Source: Lysobacterales bacterium (GTDB lineage Bacteria; Pseudomonadota; Gammaproteobacteria; Xanthomonadales; Ahniellaceae). Taken from it: DNA of 64,000 nucleotides. The translations under genes and the position numbers were made by a program. The notes below the pieces were generated by a model. The model saw only the letters and a list, made by a program, of their open reading frames with translations, was not told the origin of the DNA and did not search any database. Shown here one piece after another: positions 51,366 to 61,105 of this stretch. The stretch covers positions 2,204,666-2,268,665 of the forward strand of contig JADKHK010000013.1 in NCBI GenBank assembly GCA_016721845.1, in the 5' to 3' direction. Positions within the stretch are counted from its first letter, which is position 1. Each line of letters starts with the position of its first letter.

Positions 51366-51880
51366 TGCCACAGCCTCCGCGTGGCCATGCCAAGCAGTCC
51401 ACCGGTGACGAAGAATCCACCCAGGAAAACGAAGCCCGCGGTCGCCAACGTCGCCGCGCCGCTCAGTCCGAGGCCACTGGTGCAGCCGAGCGACACGCGA
51501 GCGCCGAATCCGGCGATGACGCCGCCGATCAAGGCCATCGTCAGGCGTCCGGTCTTGCCCAGACGGGTTGGACCATCGACGCTCCATTTGAATCGGCGTG
51601 CGCTGATCGCGCCGATCAGTGCACCGATCGCGACCCCGATCACCTGCCAGGTGATCCACGCATCGAGCGGATTGCGGCCGCCGTCGACCATCGGCCCGAG
51701 ATAGGCATTGCCGGCGGTCGCGACCGGTGCCACGACGTGCGCAGCAGACGCGGCCACCGCCGTGGTGAAGCCACTGCCGCCCAGGCCATGGCCGGTCAGC
51801 ACGAAGGTCAGCAGCAGTCCGACGCCGAGCAACGCGCCTGCGGCGTGCGGCTTCCACAATGGCTGGGATTGATCGCTCAC
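51362..51880 (-). CDS. YeeE/YedE half-transporter (promoter-proximal pair, first gene of the Sox operon)
   Basis: 172 residues from the GTG at 51880, preceded by GGGAGG; the longer open frame reads through the divergent promoter region. Membrane helices and the family motif GFGARVSLGCTSGLGLSGAATL. First gene of a minus-strand unit of 14 genes ending at 41532, with no gap larger than 40 bases. Confidence 0.88.
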   Translation of the reverse strand: MSDQSQPLWKPHAAGALLGVGLLLTFVLTGHGLGGSGFTTAVAASAAHVVAPVATAGNAYLGPMVDGGRNPLDAWITWQVIGVAIGALIGAISARRFKWSVDGPTRLGKTGRLTMALIGGVIAGFGARVSLGCTSGLGLSGAATLATAGFVFLGGFFVTGGLLGMATRRLWQ

Positions 51881-51935
51881 GTCACCCTCCCCGGTGCAGC
51901 TTCGGCGTCGCCCGGAGAATACTGCAGGCGCGGCT

Positions 51936-51949
51936 GTTCGATACCGAAC
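51936..51949. promoter_or_regulatory. Inverted repeat between the Sox operon and putP
   Basis: GTTCG-ATAC-CGAAC, a perfect 5-bp dyad, lies in the 145-base divergent region 51881-52025. On the minus strand a TATTCT hexamer lies just downstream of it, a possible -10 for the Sox operon. It does not resemble the CTAAT half-sites found upstream of sqr, so a different regulator would be expected. Confidence 0.3.
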
Positions 51950-52025
51950 TGGTTTGGCTGCGGCTGGTGTTCCTGTTCGCCGCGACATGGCACAGTGCGC
52001 GCCGCAGCCACGGCCGGACGCTCGC

Positions 52026-53474
52026 ATGACGCAGCACGACACCCGCACCATCGTCGCGACCTTCGCCGTCTACCTGGCGATCTGTCTCGCGCTCGGTTTC
52101 GTCGCGTGGCGGCGCACGACCAACCTGAAGGACTTCATCCTCGGCGGACGCTCGCTCGGCCCCTGGGTGACGGCCCTTTCCGCGCAGGCCACCGACATGT
52201 CCGGCTGGTTGTTGCTTGGCCTGCCCGGCTTCGCCTATCTCGCCGGGGTCGAATCGGCCTGGCTGGTCGGCGGCTTGATCGTCGGCACCTGGCTGAACTG
52301 GCGCTTCGTCGCGCAGCCACTGCGCGAACGTACCGAAGCCCTGGGCGATGCGTTGACCTTGCCCGCCTATTTCGAGCGCGCCTTCAGCGACACGCTGGGC
52401 CTGTTGCGGCCGCTCACCGCCTTCTTCATCCTGGTGTTCTTCATTCTCTACGCGAGTTCGCAGTTCGTCGCCGCCGGGCGCTTGTTCGAATCGCTGTTCG
52501 GACTGCCCTATGCGTGGGCGGTGTTCTGGGGTTCGATCGTGATGCTCGCCTACACCTTCCTCGGCGGCTTTCTCGCGGTGTCGTGGTCGGATGTCCTGCA
52601 GGGCACGCTGATGTTCTTCGCGCTGGTGCTGGTGGCGGCGATGGGCGTGCATCTGGTCGGCGGCTTCGATGGTCTGCACGCGACCCTGAATGCCTTCAAT
52701 GCCGAACTGTTGAACCCGTGGACGAATGTCGAAGGCGCGCCCTTGGGCTGGATCGGCATCACCTCGTCGCTGGCCTGGGGACTCGGCTATTGCGGCCAGC
52801 CGCACATCCTCGCGCGCTTCATGGCGATCCGCGATCCGCAGGCGATGCACGTCGCGCGCCGGGTCGCGATGACCTGGCAGATCGTGGTGCTGATCGCGGC
52901 GATGCTGGTCGGCATGACCGCGCTCGGTGCCTTGCCGGTGCGCCTTGAAGGCGCAGAAGCCGAGAAGGTTTTCATCCAGATGAGCGCGCAGTTCTTCCCG
53001 CCGTGGATTGCCGGGATCTGCCTGGCCGGCGTGCTCGCGGCGATCATGAGCACGGCCTCGGCGCAGTTGCTGTTGTCCTCGGCCGCCTTCGCGGAAGATT
53101 TCTATCGCGGCCTGATCCGCAAGCAGGCCGGCGCGACGGAATTGCTCTGGGTCGGCCGACTCGGCGTGCTCGGTGTCGCCGCGGTCGCGTTCGTGCTCGC
53201 GCTCGATCCGGGCAGCACCGTGCTGGCGCGCGTCGGCGACGCCTGGGCCGGCTTCGGCGCCACCTTTGGGCCGGCGATCGTGCTGTCGCTGCACTGGAGG
53301 CGCATGACCCGCGCCAGTGCCTATGCCGGCATCCTCGTCGGCGGCCTCACGGTCGTCGCCTGGATGGCCCTCGCCGACCGCGGCGGCATCTTCGCCCTCT
53401 ACGCCATGGTCCCCGGCTTCGTCGCCTCGTTCCTCGCGATCCTGCTCGTCGGAAGCCTGAAGCGACGACGCTGA
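52026..53474 (+). CDS. putP: Sodium/proline symporter (SSS family)
   Basis: 482 residues with about 13 membrane helices. PutP features: TTNLKDFILGGRSLGPWVTALSAQATDMSGWLLLGLPG, LGYCGQPHILARFMAI and IMSTASAQLLLSSAAFAEDFYR. It imports proline with Na+. Start ATG 52026 chosen; upstream frame lacks a convincing start. It diverges from the Sox operon and could simply be the end of the sulfur island. Confidence 0.93.
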   Translation: MTQHDTRTIVATFAVYLAICLALGFVAWRRTTNLKDFILGGRSLGPWVTALSAQATDMSGWLLLGLPGFAYLAGVESAWLVGGLIVGTWLNWRFVAQPLRERTEALGDALTLPAYFERAFSDTLGLLRPLTAFFILVFFILYASSQFVAAGRLFESLFGLPYAWAVFWGSIVMLAYTFLGGFLAVSWSDVLQGTLMFFALVLVAAMGVHLVGGFDGLHATLNAFNAELLNPWTNVEGAPLGWIGITSSLAWGLGYCGQPHILARFMAIRDPQAMHVARRVAMTWQIVVLIAAMLVGMTALGALPVRLEGAEAEKVFIQMSAQFFPPWIAGICLAGVLAAIMSTASAQLLLSSAAFAEDFYRGLIRKQAGATELLWVGRLGVLGVAAVAFVLALDPGSTVLARVGDAWAGFGATFGPAIVLSLHWRRMTRASAYAGILVGGLTVVAWMALADRGGIFALYAMVPGFVASFLAILLVGSLKRRR

Positions 53475-53521
53475 CACCGTCATGGACATCCCGAGCACTT
53501 GCTGAAACCGCGTGTGGATGA

Positions 53522-53797
53522 TTATCGGTCGCCGGCCACGTCGGTGTCATCCCGGACCCGCTGCACGCGCTTGCGGTACTCGCTCACGTTGTCGCCGGAG
53601 ATGCGCGTTTCCCGCGTGCCCTTCACCACGTCGACCTTGCGGTCCGAGCCAGTGACCGGTTTGGCGTCGACGGCGGTCTCATGCTCGAAGGCGTGTGACT
53701 TGTCGGTGTTGCGGTAGTGCCGGTACAGCCCCCAGTACAGCGCGGTCGCGCCGGCCGGTCCGAGCAGGAGGAGCCAGAGTCCATTGTCGTCGCTCAT
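53522..53797 (-). CDS. Small membrane-anchored protein of unknown function
   Basis: 91 residues: one N-terminal membrane segment (LWLLLLGPAGATALYWGLYRHY) followed by a charged soluble region (DKSHAFEHETAVDAKPVTGSDRKVDVVKGTRE). Two bases separate it from the stop of the zinc-ribbon protein gene, so it belongs to the same transcript as the zinc-ribbon and SPFH genes. Confidence 0.7.
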   Translation of the reverse strand: MSDDNGLWLLLLGPAGATALYWGLYRHYRNTDKSHAFEHETAVDAKPVTGSDRKVDVVKGTRETRISGDNVSEYRKRVQRVRDDTDVAGDR

Positions 53798-53799
53798 GA

Positions 53800-55101
53800 C
53801 TAGATCACCATCCAGAGTGCGAGGCCTTCGAGAACCGTGCCGGCGGTGAGCGCGGCCAGCAGCAGCTTCCATTGCTGTACCGGCACGCTGCCCATGGTCT
53901 CGCCGGTACGGCCGTTCACCGCGATGTAGTGCAGCATGCCGCCATTGCTGCCCGGCTGGTGGTACGAATACAGCCAGACCGGCAGGTACATCGAGACCCA
54001 GCGGGTGCCGTGGACATCGAGGCGTTCCTGTTCCCAGCGCACGCCGCGGTCGTAGCGGTTCACCGACGCCTTCACCTGCGCGCGGGCGATCGAGAGCAAT
54101 TGGTCCTCCAGGCGCGGGCGCAGCTGTTCGACGTCGCGATCGCGCTTCTCCGTGCTGTGGCCCGACAGGTAGGAGGCGTTCCACTTCACCGCGTTCTTGG
54201 TGTCGAACGGCAGGATGGTGTTGATGATGTTGTTGGTATTGGTCCGCGTGTCGAGGTTGCCGCGTTCGCCGGACGATTCCAGCGTCAGGTCGTCCACGGT
54301 GAAGTCGACGTGCCGATCCACCTGGTACACATCGGCATCGTAGTAGGTCACTTTCTTGTCGCCGCTGCCCTGCGTGTACTCGCGCGTCTTGATCTCGCCA
54401 TGGCCGGCGACGTCGGCGCTCACGTTGCCATCGACGATCATGTAAGGCAGGTAGACGCCGATGACGTTCTCGGGCGTGAACTGTTCCTTGAATGCCTTCA
54501 GCGCGAACAGGCGTCGCTTGTCGACGAACTGGCGGATCCGGGCAATCGCATCGTCCTTCTTGATGTGGAAGGGCAGCACCGCATCGGGCACCGCGCCATT
54601 CGCGACTTGCTCATTGACGCCGAAAACGTGGCGGCACCAGTGACAACGTGCGGTCATCGCGTTGGCGGTGTTGACCGTCACCTCGGCGCCGCAGCCGGTG
54701 CACTTGAAGGTCATGAGGCTGGCGGCATCGGCCTGGATGTCCTGTGCGCCGGACGCGACGATCGTGCCCTTGAGCTGGTCGAGGCCCTCGCCGAACCCGA
54801 ATTCTTCCTCGACCCGCTCGCCATGCCATTCGTTGCGGCAGAACTGACAGATCAGCAGGTCGCTGCCGGGCTTGTGCCGAATGTCGGTCGCGCCGCACTT
54901 CGGGCAACGATTGAGGCCATCCTTGAGTTCTGCGGCCGAGGTGTCGATGGCGACCGGGTCGGGCGCCGTCAACTCGTCGCGGATCGGCTCGGGCAGCGTG
55001 GCCGGGTCAATCGGAAAACTGCCGGGCAGCGGCGGCACGTCCTGCGGCGACCCGGGGCCGATGCCGGGGGGCAACGGCGGCGGAATGTTCGAGTTCGACA
55101 T
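53800..55101 (-). CDS. Double zinc-ribbon (TFIIB-type) protein
   Basis: 433 residues: a proline-rich N-terminus, two zinc ribbons (CPKCGAT...CQFC and CTGCGAE...CHWC), a large beta-rich domain (VIGVYLPYMIVDGN, YYDADVYQVDRHVDFTVDDL, VSMYLPVWLYSYHQ) and a C-terminal hydrophobic segment (LLLAALTAGTVLEGLALWMVI). Similar proteins accompany SPFH/virion-core-like proteins in many bacteria. It is followed by a small membrane protein and preceded by an SPFH gene 21 bases away, suggesting a membrane-associated complex of unknown function. Confidence 0.82.
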   Translation of the reverse strand: MSNSNIPPPLPPGIGPGSPQDVPPLPGSFPIDPATLPEPIRDELTAPDPVAIDTSAAELKDGLNRCPKCGATDIRHKPGSDLLICQFCRNEWHGERVEEEFGFGEGLDQLKGTIVASGAQDIQADAASLMTFKCTGCGAEVTVNTANAMTARCHWCRHVFGVNEQVANGAVPDAVLPFHIKKDDAIARIRQFVDKRRLFALKAFKEQFTPENVIGVYLPYMIVDGNVSADVAGHGEIKTREYTQGSGDKKVTYYDADVYQVDRHVDFTVDDLTLESSGERGNLDTRTNTNNIINTILPFDTKNAVKWNASYLSGHSTEKRDRDVEQLRPRLEDQLLSIARAQVKASVNRYDRGVRWEQERLDVHGTRWVSMYLPVWLYSYHQPGSNGGMLHYIAVNGRTGETMGSVPVQQWKLLLAALTAGTVLEGLALWMVI

Positions 55102-55122
55102 GATGGTTGCCCGCCTGGCGAC

Positions 55123-56274
55123 TTACAGACCCAGTACCTTGGCTTTCAGCGCGTCGAAGTCGGCCTGCGTGATCAGGCCGAGATCGAGCATTTCCTTGGC
55201 CTTCTTCAGCTTGGCGATCGGGTCCTCGGCCGCCGGCGCAGCAGGAGCAACCGGCTGCTGCAAATTGCCGAGGCCGCCCATCATGCCCGAGGCCATGCCG
55301 ATGCCCATCATGCCCGCCGCACCGCCGTTCTCGCCCGCCGACTGCATGCCGGCTGCGACGCTGGCCTGCAGATTGGAATTGCCGCGCGAACCCGACAGTG
55401 CGTCGGCCCGCTGCACGGTCTTGAGCAGCTCCTTGGTGTTCGCGTCGTATTCGATGGAAACGATGGCGGTCTTGGCGATGACCAGGCCGCGATCGGACTT
55501 CCATTGATAGGCGTTCTCCACCGCAGTAGACAGACTCCTGGCGAAGCCGAGCGAATCCTGCTGGAGCTTGGTGATGCGATTGCCCTTGCCCGGGTCGTTC
55601 GTGTAGAGGCTGAAGGCCGGCGCGAGCGAACCGACTACTTCGTTGAAGAGTTGACTGGCCGCGGCGTTGTCCATGTCGGTGAAGTCGAACACCTTGCCGG
55701 GCTGCAGGTAGGCGGCCGGCACGAAGTTCTTCACGAACAGGATCGGATCGACGATCTTGAGGGTGTAGGAACCGCGCGTCACCGCGCCGACCTGCGTATT
55801 GAGGAAACCGTCGTCCCAGTAGATTTCGGATTGCGTACCGAAACGGTTGTCCGGGAGTTCCTTCAGCGAGACGAAGAACGCGGCCTGCTGCGAGCCCGGC
55901 TGGCCACCGAACTTGAAACGCTCCCAGCTCTGCTTGATCAGCGAATCGACGAGACCATCGCCCGAGAAAATCGACTTCGAATTGAGGTCATCCGACCGCC
56001 ATTCGTAACCGCCCGGCTCGGCTGCGAAGCCGGTGACCTTGCCATCCTGGAACAGCAGCAAGCCATAACCTTCGGGCACGACGATCTTCGAACCATTGGT
56101 GATGATGTTCGAAGAACCCTTGGTATTCGAACCACGTCCGGCATTGGTGCCCTGCGGTACCGCGGCAAACAGCGCCGCCGTCGCTGGCAATCCACTCGGC
56201 ACCGTGTAGAAATCCTTCCACTGGTCGGCCAGCACACCACCGACCGAACCCACCACTGCTTGAACAAGACCCAT
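55123..56274 (-). CDS. SPFH-domain (virion core protein-like, YdjI type) with C-terminal SHOCT
   Basis: 383 residues: an SPFH/band-7-like domain (residues about 50-300; YGLLLFQDGKVTGFAAEPGGYEW, NRFGTQSEIYWDDGFLNTQVG), a Gly/Met-rich linker (AAGMMGIGMASGMMGGLG) and a C-terminal SHOCT helix pair (DPIAKLKKAKEMLDLGLITQADFDALKAKVL). No transmembrane segment is obvious. These proteins form oligomers with zinc-ribbon partners; the downstream gene encodes one. Role unknown. Confidence 0.88.
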   Translation of the reverse strand: MGLVQAVVGSVGGVLADQWKDFYTVPSGLPATAALFAAVPQGTNAGRGSNTKGSSNIITNGSKIVVPEGYGLLLFQDGKVTGFAAEPGGYEWRSDDLNSKSIFSGDGLVDSLIKQSWERFKFGGQPGSQQAAFFVSLKELPDNRFGTQSEIYWDDGFLNTQVGAVTRGSYTLKIVDPILFVKNFVPAAYLQPGKVFDFTDMDNAAASQLFNEVVGSLAPAFSLYTNDPGKGNRITKLQQDSLGFARSLSTAVENAYQWKSDRGLVIAKTAIVSIEYDANTKELLKTVQRADALSGSRGNSNLQASVAAGMQSAGENGGAAGMMGIGMASGMMGGLGNLQQPVAPAAPAAEDPIAKLKKAKEMLDLGLITQADFDALKAKVLGL

Positions 56275-56395
56275 GGCATCTCTCCGTGAATGTCACCGGG
56301 CACCGTACCCGTCTCCGGAAACTATACATTCCCGAAGGACCGGACTTGGGCGATCACATCCCCGCTAGCGCTGGCAACCCGACGAAGCGCACCCC

Positions 56396-58479
56396 TTACA
56401 CCGACAGTCCGGCATCGCCCTCCAGCACGGTCTGCTTCATCTCCGGGTGTTCACCGGCGCGCCAGAGCGGGACTTCGTGGCGAACGCGATAGCGCAGGGG
56501 GCCGCCGTCCACGCCGGGGCTACGTGCGATGGGACGCGGAATGCAGACGAAGTCGGTCTTCATCGTGGTCGCGTCGACGCGGACCGTCGCGTAGCCGTGC
56601 CCGCCCATGTCGACGAAGGACAGATGCGGGGCCATCTCCGGATTGCGGGCGGCGCGTGCCTTCGCCAGATCACCACTGCTGGCGTATTCCAGCGCTGAAC
56701 GTACGCCATGGCGCAACAGCAGGTTCACGGTGGGCTGCGACGTCCCGCCGCCGGGCTCGGCAATGAACAACGGGCGCAGCGGGTTGTTTTCCTTTTTCTG
56801 GGTGTACTCGTTCGCTTCGGCCATGCCCGGCGAGGAGATCGACCCGCCGACGAAGCTCACGCCCACCGGCTCGAACTTGGCGGGCGGCAGGGCCTTTGCG
56901 GCGAGGCCGGCCCAGAAACTGTGGCGATCGCCCGCGACAATGGCGAAACCGGTGATGCCGGCATCGCGCACCACATCGAAGATCTGGCCACGTTCGTGAT
57001 ACACGCCACCCCAGTCGCCGTTGGCCAGCACGGCGTAGCCGTCGGTCCATTCGCCCATAGCAGTCGGCATGTGTTGCGGATCGATCCGCCAGTCCGGCGT
57101 GCCCAGCGACGTGCCCCAGATCTTCCAGGTCGCGGTCGCTGCGCAGGCGCTCGAGGAACCAGGCTTTCTGCTTCGCGCCCAACATCGACTGCGCCGGTTC
57201 GGTTGCAGCGTAATTGGCGATGGATCGGTCGCCGAACACGAGCTTCTCTGGCGGATGGCCATCGGCGAAGTCGCGCCCGCCGTCGAGCTGCATCGACAGC
57301 GTCTCGGGGAAGAAGCTGAAGGGCTGACCCTCGAACAGCGGGCCCAGCTCGGCGCGATCGGACAGGTCCGGCCCGCGAAAACTGCGCTGGTCGGTGATGA
57401 TCAGGTCGATATGCCGGCCCCAGCGCAACGCGCGATATGCGATCAGGCTTTCGATCGCAGCGATGTTGTTGGGCTCCAATCCCAGCCCGGTGTCGTCAAA
57501 CGTCGTCACCGGCGTGTCGACCACGTGCGGCGCTTCGAAGGTATCGATCTGTCGGCCCGGCGGCGTCACCCGCATCGGCTGGAATTCGAACCAGGCCTGG
57601 TTCGCCGCCACCTTGAGGGACTGCGCGGGAATCGGGGCCGCCTCACCGGGGAACACCTGGATCGACTGCCAGGCCAGCCAGGAAAATTCGTGGTTGTCCC
57701 ACATCGCCACGAAGGGCCAGCGCGCACGCGCATCCTGAAGGTCTGGATCACTCAGATAGGCGTGGTAAAGCGCGCGATAGTCGTCCAGCGAGCCCGGCAC
57801 CATGAAGCGGTTGTTGGCGACCGCCCTGCCATCGGCAAACTTCTTCACCGGGAAGGTGATGGTGCGGTCGTAGCGTTTGCCACCTGGCCGACCTGCTCCG
57901 GATATTGCACAACCTCGTAGATGAAGTCGCCCAAATGCAACACGAAGCCGAGCCGTTCGTGCGGCGCCGCCCGCTCGTCTTCGAAGATCATCTTGCGATA
58001 GGCGTTCATCGCGCCCTCGGGGAGACTCTGGCAACTGACGAACGCGAAGCGCGCCGGGCGCGGGTCGTCCGGCGCAGGCGCAGTCAGCGTGCGCCCGATC
58101 CGGCTGCCATTGCCATCTTCGTCAACAAAGCGATACCAATATTCGCCGGCCGACGGCAGTCGGCCACCAGCACGCGACAGGTCCAGTCGGCTTGGGCCAG
58201 CACCGGTGCGGTCGCAGTGGCGATGACGCGGGTGAATGCGGGGTCGTCCGCCACTTCGACCCATAGCTTGGCGCGCTCGCGCCCGTCCGCATACGGCCGT
58301 CGCGTCCACAGCAGGACGCTGTTGTGGTCGGGGTCACCGGACGCAACACCCTGCGGATACAGATCGCGGCGCTCGCGCCAGCCGCTCGACGACCGCTGCA
58401 CCGACGCGCAGCCCCAAACCAGGGTCGCACCCAACGCGGCGGAAAGATTCAGGAACTGTCGTCGGTCCAGGTTCGGCAT
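56396..58479 (-). pseudogene. PhoD-like alkaline phosphatase/phosphodiesterase, broken by three frameshifts
   Basis: Four consecutive reading-frame segments make one PhoD protein of about 690 residues: Tat start (DRRQFLNLSAALG) and N-terminal domain to about 58160; ARFAFVSCQSLPEG...LGDFIYE to about 57885; MWDNHEFSWLAWQ...LIITDQR to about 57130; then WKIWGTSLGTPDWR, GFAIVAGDRHSFWAG and the C-terminal VDMGGHGYATV. Metal ligands typical of PhoD (GDFIYE, DNHEF, GDRHSFW) are all present. The single-base breaks with fully conserved flanks point to sequence errors. Periplasmic phosphodiester or phosphate-ester hydrolysis expected. Confidence 0.8.
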
Positions 58480-58690
58480 ATCGCCCCCTTGCTGGCATCC
58501 GATCGAGATGATCGCGGTGTAGCGACGTTAGATTCGTGCACGCTTCGGGGCAGCGTGCTGGAAGTCATCACGTGGGACGAAATGGCGGGTGCGCGATTCA
58601 TCTCGTGGCATCGACCCAAAGCGAACAACGAGACCTTCAGCGCAAGTTCGCTGGCACCTTCATGCCGCCCAGGCTTCCGGTATCGCGCGC

Positions 58691-59242
58691 TCACCAGACC
58701 AGGTCGTCGGGCACCTTGAACTGCGCGTAATACGCATCGTCTTCGGAGGTGGTGGCGGAGGGTTCGGCGCCCTCGCCCTGACCATGATCGAGCACGATCA
58801 TGCTGGCGTCGCGTTCGCGCACTTTTTCGACGGCCGCGCGCGGCAGCAGCTCGAAGCGTTCGTCGATGCGGACGATCACCAATGCGCCGGCGGACAACTT
58901 CTTGCGCAGGTCGTCATTGACCAGCACGCTGCGGATGCTGTCGTCGACGGAAAACCGGTATTCGCTGTCTCCTGCGCGCGGCACTTTCCTGTCCTCGATG
59001 ATCTGCCGCGCCTGGGCGCGAAGCTCGAGGGTGCGCGCCCTGGCCTTGCGCTCGGCTGCGAGTGCGCGGTCACGCTCGACCTTCTCGGCGCGCACGCGCT
59101 CGGCTCCAGTTCGATCTCGCCGGGTGTCGATGATCCTTTGGCATAGCGCCTTGTTCTGCGCATGCGCCACCTCGACCACCCTGGCCTTCTTGACCAGGCC
59201 CGCCTTGAGCAGTTGTTCCTGAAGCGGATTGACCTTCGCCAT
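58691..59242 (-). CDS. yaiL: DUF2058 (YaiL) family protein, middle segment probably out of frame
   Basis: 183 residues from ATG 59242 (MAKVNPLQEQLLKAGLVKKARV). The rest matches the family: a charged helix, RVRAEKVERDRALAAERKARARTLEL, and the C-terminal YRFSVDDSIRSVLVNDDLRKKLSAGALVIVR. Between about 59106 and 59147 the frame reads LCQRIIDTRRDRTGA, while the adjacent frame reads AKGSSTPGEIELEP, which looks more natural; two compensating one-base indels would restore it. Function unknown; often annotated nucleoprotein/polynucleotide-associated. Confidence 0.82.
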   Translation of the reverse strand: MAKVNPLQEQLLKAGLVKKARVVEVAHAQNKALCQRIIDTRRDRTGAERVRAEKVERDRALAAERKARARTLELRAQARQIIEDRKVPRAGDSEYRFSVDDSIRSVLVNDDLRKKLSAGALVIVRIDERFELLPRAAVEKVRERDASMIVLDHGQGEGAEPSATTSEDDAYYAQFKVPDDLVW

Positions 59243-59285
59243 GCGCAGTTTCGTCCAAGGGATTTCTGACCCATCATAGCCGCCG

Positions 59286-59782
59286 ATGGACACCCTGAAA
59301 TATTTCGCGGGCTATCCGCCGCACCTGCAGACTCAGGTCCGTGAGCTGATCCGGCAGGCCGGCTCGGCGCGATGCTGGCCGGGAAATACGGCGAAGCGCA
59401 CGCCGTGCGCAACGACGGATTGCTGCACGACTACGTCCAGGCACTCAAGGATCGGCATCTGCGCAAATCGGTGCCTCTGGGCAAAGTGATCTACGACAGC
59501 ACGCTGCAGGTGATGAAACATGCGCTCGGCACCCACACCACGATCACGCGCGTGCAGGGCGGCCGACTGAAGACGCGCCGCGAAATTCGCATCGCCACCG
59601 TGTTCCGCGACGCGCCCGCCGAGTTCCTGAAGATGATCGTGGTGCATGAATTGGCGCACCTGAAGGAAGCCGAGCACAACAAGTCGTTTTACCAGTTGTG
59701 CACGCACATGGCGCCCGACTACCACCAGCTGGAGTTCGACCTGCGCCTCTACCTGACGCATCAGGATCTCGGACAGGGATAA
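59286..59782 (+). pseudogene. YgjP-like metallopeptidase-fold protein (DUF45), one frameshift
   Basis: N-terminal part MDTLKYFAGYPPHLQTQVRELIRQ continues, one base out of frame from about 59357, as GRLGAMLAGKYGEAHAVRNDGLLHDYV to 59782. Inserting one G in CAGGCC restores the junction. The zinc motif is HELAHLKEAEHNKSFY with the downstream Glu/His of the YgjP/WLM group, followed by CTHMAPDYHQLEFDLRLYL. About 165 residues. Divergent from yaiL, with 43 bases between starts. Substrate unknown. Confidence 0.8.
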
Positions 59783-59929
59783 CGCGTCACGCGATCGATC
59801 GACGTCAACACCCGACGCACGGCCGCGGCGCGATCCTTCCGCGCGTTGCACGCCTTGCACATCCGCTCTCGGGCCCCATCTCCTCGATCTCGCCCAGTCA
59901 CCGCCCATATTGTCGACCACGCCACGCGC

Positions 59930-61078
59930 GTGCCTTCCCTTCGAACTGACCATGGAGGCCTGGACCTCGCGAGCACGCCCAAACTCTTTGAACCGCTCAC
60001 CGTCGGCGCATTGCAGCTTGCCAATCGCATCGTCATCGCGCCGATGTGCCAGTACTCCGCCGAGGACGGACGGATGACCGACTGGCACCTGATCCATCTC
60101 GGCCAGCTGGCGCTGTCGGGCGCAGCGCTGTTGACGATCGAAGCCACCGCGGTGCTGCCCGAAGGGCGCATCTCCTGGGGCGATGTCGGACTGTGGGACG
60201 ACACCACCGAAGCGGCAATGGACCGCGTGCTCACGGGCATCCGGCGCTGGTCGGCCATGCCCATCGCGATCCAGTTGGCACACGCCGGCCGCAGGCGTCC
60301 ACCGATTTGCCCCGGCACGGCGGCACGCAGCTCGCGCCGGGGCAAACCCATGGTTGGCAAACGGTGGCGCCGTCGGCACTGCCGTTCAACCAGGACGACC
60401 ATGCCCCCGTCGCACTGACCCGTGCGGCGATGAACGATGTGCGCGATGCCTTTGCCGCGGCTGCACGCCGCGCCGCGCGCCTCGGCATCGACGCGATCCA
60501 GATCCATGCCGCGCACGGCTACCTGCTGCACGAGTTCCTGTCGCCGCTGTCGAATCAGCGCAACGACGAATACGGTGGCTCGCTCGAAAACCGCCTGCGT
60601 TTTCCGCTGGAAGTGTTCGATGCGGTGCGCGCGGCCTTTCCGGCCGAACGCCCGGTCAGCGTGCGCCTGTCGGGCACCGACTGGGTCGCGGGCGGTTGGG
60701 ACATCGAACAAAGCGTGGCCTTCTCGCAGGCGCTGGAAGCGCGCGGCTGCAGCAGCATCCACGTCTCCAGCGGCGGACTGCATCCCGCGCAAGTCATACC
60801 GGTGGGTCCGGGCTATCAGGTGCCGCTCGCGCGCAGCGTGAAGCAGGCCGTCCGCATCCCGGTCGTGGCCGTGGGCATGATCACCGATTTCGATCACGCC
60901 GAAGCGATCGTCGGTACCGGTGATGCGGACTTGGTCGCGATTGCGCGCGGCATCCTCTACGACCCGCACTGGCCTGGCACGCCGCGGCGCACCTGGGGCC
61001 AGCGTCGTGGCGCCGCCCCAATACCTGCGCTCGCAGCCACGGCAATTCCCGAACCTGCTGGTGCGCAGCGGCACCTGA
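59930..61078 (+). pseudogene. Old Yellow Enzyme-type NADH:flavin oxidoreductase, three frameshifts
   Basis: A YqjM-type ene-reductase with FMN: KLFEPLTVGALQLANRIVIAPMCQYSAEDG, QLAHAGR (then frameshift at about 60293; one A restores HAGRKASTDLP), RLGIDAIQIHAAHGYLLHEFLSPLSNQR, DEYGGSLENR, and VGTGDADLVAIARGILYDPHWP. Two more single-base losses near 60973 and 60997 must be repaired to reach the family C-terminus APPQYLRSQPRQF and stop at 61076-61078. No ATG fits the start; GTG 59930 is the best in-frame choice. It reduces activated C=C bonds. Confidence 0.8.
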
Positions 61079-61105
61079 TCACGTCACAGTTCCCGCGAGC
61101 GCCGC

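Noticed and set aside
53872..56289. An 805-codon plus-strand open frame opposite the zinc-ribbon and SPFH genes
   Set aside because: Shadow frame with no motif; the minus-strand genes have clear domains.
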